Below are positions 22,226-30,843 of a stretch of DNA of 35,934 bases, one piece after another. The notes beneath the pieces are model-generated. The model saw nothing but the letters and a program-made list of their open reading frames with translations. It was not told where the DNA came from and made no database searches. Position 1 is the first letter of the stretch. Every line of letters starts with the position of its first letter. Made by a program: the position numbers and the translations under genes. Source of the DNA: an uncultured Collinsella sp. (GTDB taxonomy: Bacteria; Actinomycetota; Coriobacteriia; Coriobacteriales; Coriobacteriaceae); contig CAAFEY010000168.1 in NCBI GenBank assembly GCA_900761995.1, positions 1 to 35,934 on the forward strand, given 5' to 3'.

Positions 22226-22897
22226 CTAGACCGAATAGCCTTGGCCGCGATGCGTCGTCAAATACCCCTTGATGCCGATTTTTTCGAGCGTGGTACGCAG
22301 GCGGTTGATGTTGACGGTGAGCGTATTGTCGTCCACGAAGGCATCGGAGTCCCACAGGTCCTGCATGATGGCCGAGCGCGAGACGATCTTGCCCGCGCGG
22401 CTCAGAAGCAACGAGAGGATACGCAGCTCGTTTTTGGTGAGCTCGGTGCTGGTGCCCGTTTGCGTGTTGGTGACCATGGAGCGTGCGAGGTCGAGCTCCA
22501 GTCCCTTGTGGACGAGCGTGCTGCGCTCGCCCGCCGCCGCGGTGCGACGCAGTAGTGCGTTGATGCGCGCCACGAGCACACGGGCGCTGTAGGGCTTGGA
22601 AACAAAGTCGTCCGCGCCGAGCGTCATGGCCATGACCTCGTCAATCTCGGTCGTGCGCGACGTGAGGACGATGATGGGAACCTCGGATTCGCGGCGAACC
22701 TCGTGGCAGATGTGCTGGCCGTCTTTGACAGGGAGCGTGAGGTCGAGCAGCACCAGGTCGGGAGCAGCGGCGAGAATATCGCGCGAGACGTGCTCGAACG
22801 ATTCGCAGGCCTCGATTCCAAACCCGGCGCGGGCAAGAATGTCGACAAGCTCACGACGAATGGGCTCGTCGTCCTCAACGATATAGATCAGCGGCAT
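22226..22897 (-). CDS. OmpR-family response regulator
   Basis: 223 residues from the ATG at 22897 (GAGGGGAG upstream); a much longer upstream frame gives an unrelated leader. The receiver domain has the acidic pair Asp9-Asp10, the phosphorylation site Asp52 in LLDLTLP, and KPYSARVL. The C-terminal winged helix has LTKNELRILSLLLSRAGKIV and ends at the wing THRGQGYSV. It is the partner of the downstream histidine kinase and probably controls envelope-stress or peptide-resistance genes. The targets are not visible here. Confidence 0.94.
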   Translation of the reverse strand: MPLIYIVEDDEPIRRELVDILARAGFGIEACESFEHVSRDILAAAPDLVLLDLTLPVKDGQHICHEVRRESEVPIIVLTSRTTEIDEVMAMTLGADDFVSKPYSARVLVARINALLRRTAAAGERSTLVHKGLELDLARSMVTNTQTGTSTELTKNELRILSLLLSRAGKIVSRSAIMQDLWDSDAFVDDNTLTVNINRLRTTLEKIGIKGYLTTHRGQGYSV

Positions 22898-23075
22898 GGG
22901 TTCCGCTCCCCTCTTGGTTGTCTTGCCACCATTATGGCTGCGAAACTGCAGGTGTGCACCGCGCGCGGTGCCAAGGTGACAGAACTGTTCGCGAGCGGGG
23001 GCGTTTTGTCCGCCTCGCACTCGTAGCGGTGGCGGGGACCAAAATGATTCTTTAATCCCCGTCCCAGAAAATCAT

Positions 23076-23807
23076 TTAGCGGCGGGCGCGGAGCTTTTCG
23101 TAGCCTTCGGCGAAGAAGGCAACCGTAGCGGCGTCGGCCTCGGTGGCGTCCGTCTCGGTTGCGGGGACCACGCCGTGCTCGTCGCTCACTAGGAACAGCG
23201 CGCCCTTAAGCTGCGCGGGAATGTCTACGCGCGTGACCGGGATGCCCTTGGTCTGGGCCAACTGCTCGATGAGCGTCGCCGTGCCACACAGGAACTCGTC
23301 CGCCGGCGCCACAAAGGCGAGCTCGCCGTTGTTGACGGCGGCGAGCAGCTCGGGCGCCACGCCGGTCTCGTCGGCCTCGGAGCGGGCCTCGGCGGAGCGG
23401 GCGCGCAGCGCCTTGGCCGACGTATCGGCGAGCGGCTCGTACTCCCCCACCGTCATGGCGGCGTTGCCGTTGATGTCGATCACCAGCATGAGCACGCCGT
23501 CGCGTGCGGTGTAATCACCCTCGGCAAGCGACCACTCAACGTGCTGTTTGGCCCAGCTGAGCATGTTATGGGTAAGCGGCTCGCCCTGCACCAGGCGCTC
23601 GGACAGTGCGCGAATGTGGCGGTTGAGCATGGGCACCTTTTTGTTGGACATGCGCCAACGGCAGACAAGCGCGGGCTTGTCGAGCGTGAACTTCTCGACC
23701 GCCTCCTGATTGGCGCAAAAGTCCTCGTACGCACGCTGATCCTCGGCATTGCCAAACAGCTCGGCATCATCAATCTGGGGCATGGTCATACCTTTCGTGT
23801 TAGTCAT
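23076..23807 (-). CDS. Conserved hypothetical protein, 243 residues
   Basis: A soluble protein without signal peptide or membrane segment. Recognisable stretches are VCRWRMSNKKVPMLNRHIRALSE near the N-terminus, VLMLVIDINGNAAMTVGEYEPL in the middle and DEFLCGTATLIEQLAQTKGIPV toward the C-terminus. I do not recognise the family with confidence; the last stretch faintly recalls fold-type-IV aminotransferases, but no PLP lysine motif is evident. The start used has AGAGGAC upstream; ATGs 18 and 24 nt further in, with GAAAGG upstream, are alternatives. It lies between the purH terminator and the two-component pair as a probable single gene. Confidence 0.8.
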   Translation of the reverse strand: MTNTKGMTMPQIDDAELFGNAEDQRAYEDFCANQEAVEKFTLDKPALVCRWRMSNKKVPMLNRHIRALSERLVQGEPLTHNMLSWAKQHVEWSLAEGDYTARDGVLMLVIDINGNAAMTVGEYEPLADTSAKALRARSAEARSEADETGVAPELLAAVNNGELAFVAPADEFLCGTATLIEQLAQTKGIPVTRVDIPAQLKGALFLVSDEHGVVPATETDATEADAATVAFFAEGYEKLRARR

Positions 23808-23823
23808 TCCGTCCTCTTATACC

Positions 23824-23860
23824 AAAAAGACGGCCCTCCAAACGGAGCGACCGTCTTTTG
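23824..23860 (-). terminator. Terminator of purH
   Basis: On the minus strand AAAAGACGG pairs with CCGTCTTTT, with an inner CTCC/GGAG stem, followed by TTTTT. It lies 29 nt past the purH stop and just ahead of the next gene. Confidence 0.8.
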
Positions 23861-23888
23861 CAGAGATTATTTTGTCCCGAGGCGAAAC

Positions 23889-25496
23889 TTAGTGCCTAAA
23901 GTGGCGAGCGCCTGTAAAGACCATCGCAATGCCGTGCTCGTTGCAGGCCTGGATGCTCTCGTCGTCGCGCTTGGAGCCGCCGGGCTGGATGATGCAGGTC
24001 ACACCATGCTCGGCAAGCACGTCGACGTTGTCGCGGAACGGGAAGAACGCGTCGCTTGCGCAGGCAAAGCCGCCCTTCTCCACGCCCTCGCGCTCGCAGA
24101 AGTCCTCGGCGCGCTCGCAGGCAAGCAGCGCAGAGTCAACGCGGTTAGGCTGACCCGGGCCCATGCCAATGCCGGCCTTGCCCTTGGAGACCAGGATGGC
24201 GTTGGACTTGACGCCCTTGCAGACCTTCCAGGCAAACTCGAGCTCGGCCATCTCGGCGTCAGTGGGCTTGCGGTCGGTGGGAAACGTGAAGGTCGCGGGA
24301 TCCTCGGTCACGTGGTCGACTTCCTGCACCAGCATGCCGCCGTCGACGGAGCGCAGCTCCACCTGGGCGCCGTGGTCCACGCCGCCGGTAGCCAGCACGC
24401 GCAGGTTGGGGCGCTTAGCCATGCGCTCGAGCGCCTCATCGGTGTAGCTCGGGGCGATGATGACCTCGACGAACTGCTTGTTCTGATCGGCGAAGTGCTC
24501 AACCAGATCAAAGGGAACCTCGCGGTTGCAGGCGATGATGCCGCCGAAGGCGCTCTTGGGATCGCAGGCGAAGGCGCGGTCGTAGGCGGCCGTGATGTCC
24601 TCGGCAACGGCAGAACCGCAGGGATTCTGGTGCTTGAGGATCACGCAGGCCGGCTCGTCGAACTCGCGGACCAGATTCCAGGCGGCGTCGGCATCCAGAT
24701 AGTTGTTGTAGCTGAGCGGCTTGCCCTGGATCTGCTCGGAGCCAACGAGCGGGAACTGCGAGCTCGCGGTGTTCTCGCAGCCCTCGGCAAAGCGATAGAC
24801 CGTAGCCTTCTGCTGAGGATTCTCGCCATAGCGCAGGTCGTCGACCTTCTCCAGCGAGATCTCAAGCTTGGCAGAAGTGTCCGCCACGTCGCTTGCCTGG
24901 GCGGCAAGCCAACGGGAGATAGCCGTGTCGTAGGCGGCGGTGGTCTGGTAGACCTTCACCTGCAGGCGACGACGAGTGGAAAGCGTGGTGCAGCCACCGG
25001 TCTCGTGCATCTCGGCCAGGACGGCATCATAGTCGGCCGGGTCGGAGATGACGGTAACGCTCGCGGCGTTCTTAGCGGCGGAGCGCAGCATGGAGGGGCC
25101 ACCGATGTCGATGTGCTCGATGGCGTCCGCGAAGGTGACCTCGGGGTTGGCGACGGTTTTCTCGAACTCGTACAGGTTGACGACGACCAGGTCGATCAGC
25201 TTAATGCCGTGCTGAGCGGCCTCCTGCATGTGCTGCTCGGAATCGCGGCGGGCCAGCAGCGCGCCGTGAACCTTGGGGTGCAGGGTCTTAACGCGGCCGT
25301 CCATCATCTCGGGATAGCCCGTGAACTCCTCGATGGGGGTTACGGGAACGCCCGCGTCCTCAATGGCACGAGCCGTGCCGCCCGTAGAGATGATCTCGAC
25401 GCCAAAGTCATCGACCAGCGTCCGTGCGAAATCGACGACGCCCGTCTTATCGGTAACCGAGATCAACGCGCGTGCGATCTTCACATCAGATCCCAT
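23889..25496 (-). CDS. purH: Bifunctional AICAR formyltransferase / IMP cyclohydrolase
   Basis: A 535-residue enzyme for the last two steps of de novo purine synthesis: formyl transfer from 10-formyl-tetrahydrofolate to AICAR, then ring closure to IMP. Residues 1-150 are the cyclohydrolase (MGS-like) domain: STGGTARAI, and DGRVKTLHPKVHGALLARR. The transformylase domain follows, with RYGENPQQKA and the catalytic Lys288-His289 in KHQNPCG. The length is standard. GGAGG lies 6 nt before the ATG. The gene is alone, not in a pur cluster. I saw no purine riboswitch in the 277-nt upstream gap, which otherwise holds no gene. Confidence 0.97.
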   Translation of the reverse strand: MGSDVKIARALISVTDKTGVVDFARTLVDDFGVEIISTGGTARAIEDAGVPVTPIEEFTGYPEMMDGRVKTLHPKVHGALLARRDSEQHMQEAAQHGIKLIDLVVVNLYEFEKTVANPEVTFADAIEHIDIGGPSMLRSAAKNAASVTVISDPADYDAVLAEMHETGGCTTLSTRRRLQVKVYQTTAAYDTAISRWLAAQASDVADTSAKLEISLEKVDDLRYGENPQQKATVYRFAEGCENTASSQFPLVGSEQIQGKPLSYNNYLDADAAWNLVREFDEPACVILKHQNPCGSAVAEDITAAYDRAFACDPKSAFGGIIACNREVPFDLVEHFADQNKQFVEVIIAPSYTDEALERMAKRPNLRVLATGGVDHGAQVELRSVDGGMLVQEVDHVTEDPATFTFPTDRKPTDAEMAELEFAWKVCKGVKSNAILVSKGKAGIGMGPGQPNRVDSALLACERAEDFCEREGVEKGGFACASDAFFPFRDNVDVLAEHGVTCIIQPGGSKRDDESIQACNEHGIAMVFTGARHFRH

Positions 25497-25773
25497 GCAG
25501 TCCTCCTGTCTGGTACGCCGCCGTGCTCTGTGAGCCGGTGATACGTCGATCTGCAGCGCTCGCGCAGCGGCATTGAAAATACTGATTCAATGTAGCGCAT
25601 CGAGCGCATCGATGCACCCCGCAACGGGCGCATGTGCAGAAAAAGTTTGTGAGCGGAGGGGATGGGCACGGCACTGGGCACGGTGAGTTCATGGAACACA
25701 GGGGCACCATAATTTGATGCCAATGGCGTGGTAGAACTGTGCTCGATATGCATCCGCAAAAGAAAGAGGCACC

Positions 25774-26415
25774 ATGGTCTCGCGGGTTCTCTACCGACCG
25801 TTTGATACCGAAGACTTCGACGCCATCGCGCTGATTCTGCAACAGCTCTGGCATAACAATTCGGATAACGATGAGTACAACCGCCTTGAGGCCGCGTGCG
25901 ACCTCGCCTATTGCCTTTCGTCATCGACGTTTTCGCAGGTTGCGGTGATTGACGGCGAGGCGCGCGGCATTGCACTTGCACGCGCAGGACAGAACTCCGG
26001 CGTCACTATCAACGAGCATTGGATGGATACCGAACGCGCGTTGCTGTCGCAGATGCGTGAGCTGGAGCCTGATGCCTGCGCCGAATATCTCTCGTTTGTG
26101 CGCGCAACCATCCGAACCAACAACCGCCTGCTCGAGAGCAGCCCGTTGCCGCACGACAACGAGGTCACGCTGCTTGCCGTGGATCGCGATGTCCATGGCC
26201 TGGGCGTTGGCACGGTTCTGCTCGATGCCGCGGTCTCGCACCTGTCCTCGCTTGGAGCGACGAGGGCGCACCTGTACACCGACTCCAACTGCTCGTGGAA
26301 GTTCTACGAGCTGCACGGCTTTAAGCGCACGGCCACGCACCGCGCCAACCGCGAAGAGCGCCGTCACGACATGCCGCGCGAAAGCTTCCTCTACGAACTC
26401 GACCTAACAGCCTAG
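25774..26415 (+). CDS. GNAT-family N-acetyltransferase
   Basis: 213 residues. The acetyl-CoA-binding motif A is VDRDVHGLGVGTVLLDAAVS, and the C-terminal motif B includes CSWKFYELHGFKR, a standard GNAT arrangement. The N-terminal half (about 1-120) is longer than in minimal GNATs and contains an acidic helical region. It might act on a protein N-terminus, an amine or a small molecule; sequence does not tell. AAAGAGG is about 8 nt before the ATG. It is divergent from purH and stands alone; a GGGACGTTCC-type repeat follows it. Confidence 0.88.
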   Translation: MVSRVLYRPFDTEDFDAIALILQQLWHNNSDNDEYNRLEAACDLAYCLSSSTFSQVAVIDGEARGIALARAGQNSGVTINEHWMDTERALLSQMRELEPDACAEYLSFVRATIRTNNRLLESSPLPHDNEVTLLAVDRDVHGLGVGTVLLDAAVSHLSSLGATRAHLYTDSNCSWKFYELHGFKRTATHRANREERRHDMPRESFLYELDLTA

Positions 26416-26430
26416 GCCCAGCAGCCATAC

Positions 26431-26461
26431 CTAGTCATTTAGGAACGTCCCCAGTGACTAG
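26431..26461. repeat. GGGACGTTCC-family repeat (copy 2)
   Basis: CTAGTCA (26431-26437) and TGACTAG (26455-26461) flank TTTAGGAACGTCCCC. The core is the reverse complement of the core at 381-390. It lies in the convergent gap between the GNAT and DUF2207 genes. Confidence 0.6.
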
Positions 26462-26492
26462 TCGTTGGGGGCAGTCTTCGCAGGTAGCGCAT

Positions 26493-26541
26493 AAAAAAGG
26501 GGATGGGCTTCCCCCGACGGCTGTCGAGAAAAGCCCATCCC
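26493..26541 (-). terminator. Terminator of the DUF2207 gene
   Basis: On the minus strand GGGATGGGCTT pairs with AAGCCCATCCC around a long loop, followed by TTTTTT. It lies 15 nt past the stop. Confidence 0.8.
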
Positions 26542-26555
26542 ATAGTTTACGACCG

Positions 26556-28499
26556 TTAGAACGTTCCGCCGCCGCCTCCGCCGACGCCGCCGCCTCCGCC
26601 GCCCGAGAAGCCGCCGCCACCGCCACCGCTCGAGCTATCGGAACTCGAAGCCAGCTCACGGATGCTCTCGTGATACACATCGTTAAACGAATCGAGCGGC
26701 GACTCGGTACCGTAATGATGGTAGTACCACCAGTAGCAGGGGTAATTGTCGTAGAAACCGTCGGCCTCGCGCACCTCGGGAGGAACAGCCTCGGCAAGCT
26801 GACGCAGGACTTCCTTCGAAACGCCCAGCGCCGCACCCATCACCAGAAGTTTATTCCACAGGACCAGATCGCCGGGGACGGCTTCCTTTAGACGCGTGAA
26901 GTCCTCGAGCCAATGCTTAAGCGCCTTGCAGCGAGCCGCCACCTCGGCGCCCTCCGGCGTAAAGCGGCGGAACGTAAGGCCCACGCCAATACCCACCAGC
27001 ACAATCGGCACCGAGATAACCGCAGCGATAATGTTCGCCTGTGCACCGTCGGTAAAGATGATGGATCCCGCGGGAACAAAGGCGATCAGAATACCAAGAA
27101 CCAGGCAAAACGCCATTGCGACAATGCCGTCCGAGGCAACATACTCGCTATCGGCCAGCTTGCCCTTAACGGTGTTCTGATAGTCCTCGAGCTTGTCGCC
27201 CACGGGTGTAGCGTGCTGCTTGACGTAGTGCTGTAGCTCGTCAAACGTGCGCGAGCGGTCGCCGTTCTCGTCGGGCTTAGCACCGGCAAAGAAGACCTTG
27301 AGCACCATGTGGTCAATGCCCTTGGCCGACTTCCAGCCCGCATCACTCACCGTCACGCGATACGTCTGCTCTTCTTTTTCACGCCCCAACAGACCCTTCT
27401 TGGCCTTGGTCACGGTCGCCTGCTCCAGCTTAATCACGCGGTCGTCAGTGAGCTTCATGAGCGTGGCGATATATGCCTGATCGGGCACCTCGTTCCAGCT
27501 CATGAGGGCCGAAAGCACGGCGGGATGGTCGGCGGAAGGCACATCGCGGAAATATTCGTCCTGGAAAAGCGGCTTGGGCTTGCGCTTACGCAGCTTGAGC
27601 ACAACGATTGTGCCGGTAAAGGCTACCGCCGCGACAACACTTAGCACAGCAAGTGCATCGGCAATCATGCGAGCGTGAGCGCGGCGGGCGTTAGCTTCGT
27701 CGGCCCATTCCTTCTCTTCGCTCAGGATTGTCGGCATGTGCTCTTCGCCCGAGGCGACAAGCTGCGGCACCCAGTCGCTGGGGAAGGCGATGCGTGCCTC
27801 GGCGAATTCGCCCTGATGCACGCAGGGAATGGTATAGGTGACCATGGGTTCGTCCGCATCGAGCGATACGTCGCCCGTCAGCGGGCCGTGGCCCCACGCT
27901 CGGAAGTTATCGCCCTTGACGGCCGCCGTCCCGGCAGCGGCATTTGCGAAGCGCACTTCCATCTCGACGTCATCGGAATCCGCGGACCAGCCGTCGCCCA
28001 CAAACTTCCAATAGAGCTCGGCGGTATCGGCCCAGTTCATAACCGCACCGGTCATGGTGTAGCTCACGTAATAGATTGCGCTGTCGCCGCTCTCGTGAGG
28101 GCTGAATACCTTAATATTTACGCCGCCGTCGGACTGCTCAACCGTATAGACGCCAGAGTCACCCTTGTTCGCGCTATCGACTTTGTTGAACGCGGTGTCC
28201 TCTTCCTCGACGCTCAGCACATCGACGCCCGCCGTACCGCCCTGCTGGTTGGTGCCCGTATTGATCTCCCAAAACACGCCGTTGATGTCGTCATCGAAAT
28301 CAAACTGGCGCCCCTCGACAACGGTCAGCGAGCCGTCGGCCTCAACCGTGGCGCCGATATAGGTTTGGGTCATGGAGTAGCCGTCGGCACGTGCAACGGC
28401 GGGCAACAGCAGCAGTGCGCACGCGACGAGCGCGCAAATGGAAGCAAATCGCGCAAACGGGCGGCGCTGCTTGCTGACTTTGGCGGCGAGGGTGTTCAT
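26556..28499 (-). CDS. DUF2207-family membrane protein with glycine-rich C-terminus
   Basis: 647 residues from the ATG at 28499 (AAAGGATG upstream; a frame extending 120 nt upstream lacks a ribosome site). A signal peptide (RRPFARFASICALVACALLLLPAVARA) precedes a large exported domain beginning DGYSMTQTYIGATVEADGSL. There is one membrane helix near 290-310, a cytoplasmic part, and a second cluster of two helices near 480-540. The C-terminus is Ser- then Gly-rich (GGGGGGFSGGGGGG), typical of the family, whose biochemical role is unknown. It is monocistronic with its own terminator. Confidence 0.9.
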   Translation of the reverse strand: MNTLAAKVSKQRRPFARFASICALVACALLLLPAVARADGYSMTQTYIGATVEADGSLTVVEGRQFDFDDDINGVFWEINTGTNQQGGTAGVDVLSVEEEDTAFNKVDSANKGDSGVYTVEQSDGGVNIKVFSPHESGDSAIYYVSYTMTGAVMNWADTAELYWKFVGDGWSADSDDVEMEVRFANAAAGTAAVKGDNFRAWGHGPLTGDVSLDADEPMVTYTIPCVHQGEFAEARIAFPSDWVPQLVASGEEHMPTILSEEKEWADEANARRAHARMIADALAVLSVVAAVAFTGTIVVLKLRKRKPKPLFQDEYFRDVPSADHPAVLSALMSWNEVPDQAYIATLMKLTDDRVIKLEQATVTKAKKGLLGREKEEQTYRVTVSDAGWKSAKGIDHMVLKVFFAGAKPDENGDRSRTFDELQHYVKQHATPVGDKLEDYQNTVKGKLADSEYVASDGIVAMAFCLVLGILIAFVPAGSIIFTDGAQANIIAAVISVPIVLVGIGVGLTFRRFTPEGAEVAARCKALKHWLEDFTRLKEAVPGDLVLWNKLLVMGAALGVSKEVLRQLAEAVPPEVREADGFYDNYPCYWWYYHHYGTESPLDSFNDVYHESIRELASSSDSSSGGGGGGFSGGGGGGVGGGGGGTF

Positions 28500-28578
28500 A
28501 GGCACATCCTTTGTCTGTAAAACCAACAGCGCCATTGTCCCACGTTTGCGGGTACACATGACGAACATCTGGGCCAAC

Positions 28579-28632
28579 GGAACGTCAAATGGGACAAAAG
28601 TCCCACCCGAGCCAGGCACTTAGGGACGTTCC
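28579..28632. repeat. GGGACGTTCC-family inverted repeat (copy 3)
   Basis: GGAACGTC (28579-28586) and GACGTTCC (28625-28632) are inverted; between them GGGAC-AAAA-GTCCC (28591-28604) forms a second small hairpin. TTAGGGACGTTCCT matches 14 of 14 bases with the left arm of the copy at 372-427. Confidence 0.6.
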
Positions 28633-28659
28633 TTATCTGCCGACAGTTTGGGACACTCT

Positions 28660-28871
28660 TTGGTACGGCCTGCGCCAGCAATAGATACCATTTCACAGCT
28701 CTGTCACAGGTGTAGCGGCTTTGTGTGGGCGCGGCACGCGCTGATTGAGCCGCCAGCCGAGGGGCATAAAGCAGTTGAGCGAAAACGGTTTGCCCCTTTG
28801 CCGTTCGCTCGAGGATCATGTCCCCCTTTTCCGCGGAAACCCCGGCAGTTGCGAAGAGCTGCCGGGGTTTC
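28660..28871 (+). ncRNA. Candidate structured RNA upstream of gluQ
   Basis: The 507-nt gap 28500-29006 has no supported gene. A weak promoter (TTGGTA 28660-28665, 16-nt spacer, TAGATA 28682-28687) precedes a region with two mutually exclusive stems: AGGGGCA with TGCCCCT, or GAGCG(AA)AACGG with CCGTT-CGCTC. A 13-bp perfect hairpin follows, GAAACCCCGGCAG (28836-28848) with 28859-28871. The last hairpin has only a weak T-run. It lies upstream of the likely gluQ promoter, so it does not belong to the gluQ leader if that promoter is real. Known riboswitch motifs were not seen. Confidence 0.3.
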
Positions 28872-28993
28872 TGTCGTCTAAGGTGCCGAGTTGATGGACA
28901 GGAATCAAAGCACCGAGTCTGCAGCACGCCATACGCAATGCGGGGCTCGACAACTTGCGGACCGCAGTGACGCCTCCCCATCGCGCCCCGCGC

Positions 28994-28999
28994 TATACT
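28994..28999 (+). promoter_or_regulatory. -10 TATACT placing the gluQ transcript start at its ATG
   Basis: TATACT ends 7 nt before the ATG at 29007, so transcription would begin at or next to the start codon, giving a leaderless mRNA. No ribosome-binding site is visible in front of that ATG, in keeping with this. Confidence 0.5.
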
Positions 29000-29006
29000 C
29001 GTCCGC

Positions 29007-30017
29007 ATGGATATCAACGCACGCAACATAGCAACGCCCGTCGCGGACGCGCCAACGACGCAGCCCGTCTCCGTTCCCGCGCCCGTCGCGGGGCGCTTTG
29101 CCCCGTCGCCATCGGGCCGCATGCACCTGGGCAACGTGTTCAGCTGCCTGTGCTCGTGGCTTTCGGCCCGCAGCCAGGGCGGCAGCATCGTGCTGCGCAT
29201 CGAGGACCTGGACGATCGCTGCAAGCGCCCGGAACTTGCCGCTCAACTGATTGACGACCTAGCCTGGCTGGGACTCGAGTGGGACGAAGGCCCCTACTAC
29301 CAGCACAATCGCTTGGATCTGTACGAGAGCGCCCTGCGCCGGCTGCAAGACGCCGGCCTCACCTACCCCTGCTTTTGCACGCGCGCCGAGCTCCACGCCG
29401 CGAGCGCGCCGCATGCCAGCGACGGCACGCCTATCTATCGCGGCGCCTGCCGAGGCCTTTCTGCCGAGGAGGTTGCCCGCCGCAGCGTTCTGCGCGCTCC
29501 GGCCACGCGCCTGCGCGTGCCCGCCGTCGACGACCTCGCAGACGATGTGGTCGAATTCGTGGACCGCACGTATGGCGCCCAATGCGAAGCACTCGCCACC
29601 GAATGCGGCGACTTTTTGGTGCGCCGCAGCGACGGCGTGTTTGCCTACCAGCTGGCCGTGGTGGTCGACGACGCCGCCATGGGCGTCACCGAGGTCGTAC
29701 GCGGATGCGACCTGCTGGGCTCCACGCCGCGCCAGATCTATCTGCAGCATCTGCTGGGACTTCCCACACCGCACTACGCGCACATTCCGCTGCTCATGTC
29801 GCCGGATGGCCGCCGCCTTTCCAAGCGCGACCGCGATCTGGACCTGGGCGAGCTCCGCGCGCGCTTTGGCACGCCCGAGGCGCTGCTGGGATGGCTCGCC
29901 GGACAAACGGGCATCGCGCCGGACGCCACGCCGCGCACCGCCGAGCAGCTGGTCGGGCACTTTAACTGGGACGTCATCCGCGCACACCGCGAGAACATCA
30001 CCATAATGGCCGAGTAG
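29007..30017 (+). CDS. gluQ: Glutamyl-Q tRNA(Asp) synthetase
   Basis: A 336-residue paralogue of glutamyl-tRNA synthetase that lacks the anticodon-binding domain and attaches glutamate to the queuosine base of tRNA(Asp). The class I signature is RFAPSPSGRMHLGN (30-43, HIGH-type HLGN), and the second signature is RLSKRD near residue 270. The zinc-binding stretch CFCTRAE then YRGACR is kept. Length (about 300 in the family, 480 for true GluRS) and the loss of the C-terminal half support GluQ. The first 28 residues are a Pro/Ala/Val-rich extension not needed for the fold; the start may be leaderless (TATACT 7 nt upstream), or an internal start could be used. It is convergent with the phosphoesterase gene, 15 nt apart. 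Confidence 0.88.
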   Translation: MDINARNIATPVADAPTTQPVSVPAPVAGRFAPSPSGRMHLGNVFSCLCSWLSARSQGGSIVLRIEDLDDRCKRPELAAQLIDDLAWLGLEWDEGPYYQHNRLDLYESALRRLQDAGLTYPCFCTRAELHAASAPHASDGTPIYRGACRGLSAEEVARRSVLRAPATRLRVPAVDDLADDVVEFVDRTYGAQCEALATECGDFLVRRSDGVFAYQLAVVVDDAAMGVTEVVRGCDLLGSTPRQIYLQHLLGLPTPHYAHIPLLMSPDGRRLSKRDRDLDLGELRARFGTPEALLGWLAGQTGIAPDATPRTAEQLVGHFNWDVIRAHRENITIMAE

Positions 30018-30032
30018 CCAGCCACTCCACCT

Positions 30033-30758
30033 CTACGCAACATCCCAGGGCTGGAGTTCGTCGCCCAGGCGAACGATGCAGTCGTAGAGCACGGTATGGC
30101 GCTCGGCCGGGTTGGCATCCCGATGAAAATGCCCGTAATACCAGCGCTTGTAATCCAAGCGGTCTTCCAGCTCATCGAAAAATGCCGTAAGCCGGTCAAC
30201 GGCGGGGTAATTCCAGCCGGGCGCCGGATAGAGCGTGGGCGAAAGCAAGCGCGTGGAGCAGGTATGGGTGATCACGTAGTCGACCTTCCAGTCCACACTA
30301 TCGAGCTTTGCCCGCGCCTCCTCAAAGTTGCGCTCGTCCGGCAGCTCCTGCGGCCACCAGCTGGAATACGGAATGCGGTATTCCTTATCCACGCTCGTGG
30401 CACCGCCCATGGTAAAGATTGTTGAGCCGTCGAGCTCAAAAACCTCGCCACGCGTCAGGCGCCGTATGGGCGAGGTGTCCGACAGGCGCTGCGTCAGTCC
30501 ACCATGCCACAGCTCCATAGGGCGCTCCGCCCAATGGTCGAAGCGTTCGTGGTTGCCGTCGACGAACAGCACGGTATAGGGACGCGATTCCAGCCAAGCG
30601 ATATCGGCGCACTCCTCGGCAGAGAAATCCCAGGGAAAGCCAAAGTCGCCCGCAACAATCAGATAGTCGTCACTCGTCAGACTATCCCCAAGATCCCAGT
30701 CGCGCAGCTTTTGCATGTCGACGCCACCGTGAATATCGCCCGTCACATAGACCGTCAT
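30033..30758 (-). CDS. Calcineurin-like metallophosphoesterase
   Basis: A 241-residue two-metal phosphoesterase. Metal-binding motifs are GDIHG (Asp8, His10), GDFG (Asp38), GNHE (Asn69, His70), THTC, and GHFHRD near the C-terminus, all in the expected order. The substrate is not predictable; similar small stand-alone enzymes occur in phage and accessory regions as well as chromosomes. No signal peptide is present, so it is cytoplasmic. It is monocistronic, with a weak ribosome site (GGTGAT). Confidence 0.9.
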   Translation of the reverse strand: MTVYVTGDIHGGVDMQKLRDWDLGDSLTSDDYLIVAGDFGFPWDFSAEECADIAWLESRPYTVLFVDGNHERFDHWAERPMELWHGGLTQRLSDTSPIRRLTRGEVFELDGSTIFTMGGATSVDKEYRIPYSSWWPQELPDERNFEEARAKLDSVDWKVDYVITHTCSTRLLSPTLYPAPGWNYPAVDRLTAFFDELEDRLDYKRWYYGHFHRDANPAERHTVLYDCIVRLGDELQPWDVA

Positions 30759-30843
30759 CGGATCACCACTTCCCTATAAGTCGCAAGCCCTCATTTTGCA
30801 CGATCACTGAGCTAACCGTTCCAGCCCTTCCATCCCTTAGGGC

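Noticed and set aside
23541..25541. 666-codon plus-strand frame opposite purH
   Set aside because: Shadow of purH; the low-complexity Leu/Gly/Ala/Val protein reflects codon reversal.
25497..25773. Purine riboswitch or PurR box upstream of purH
   Set aside because: No conserved riboswitch core or clear palindrome could be found; only short unspecific repeats.
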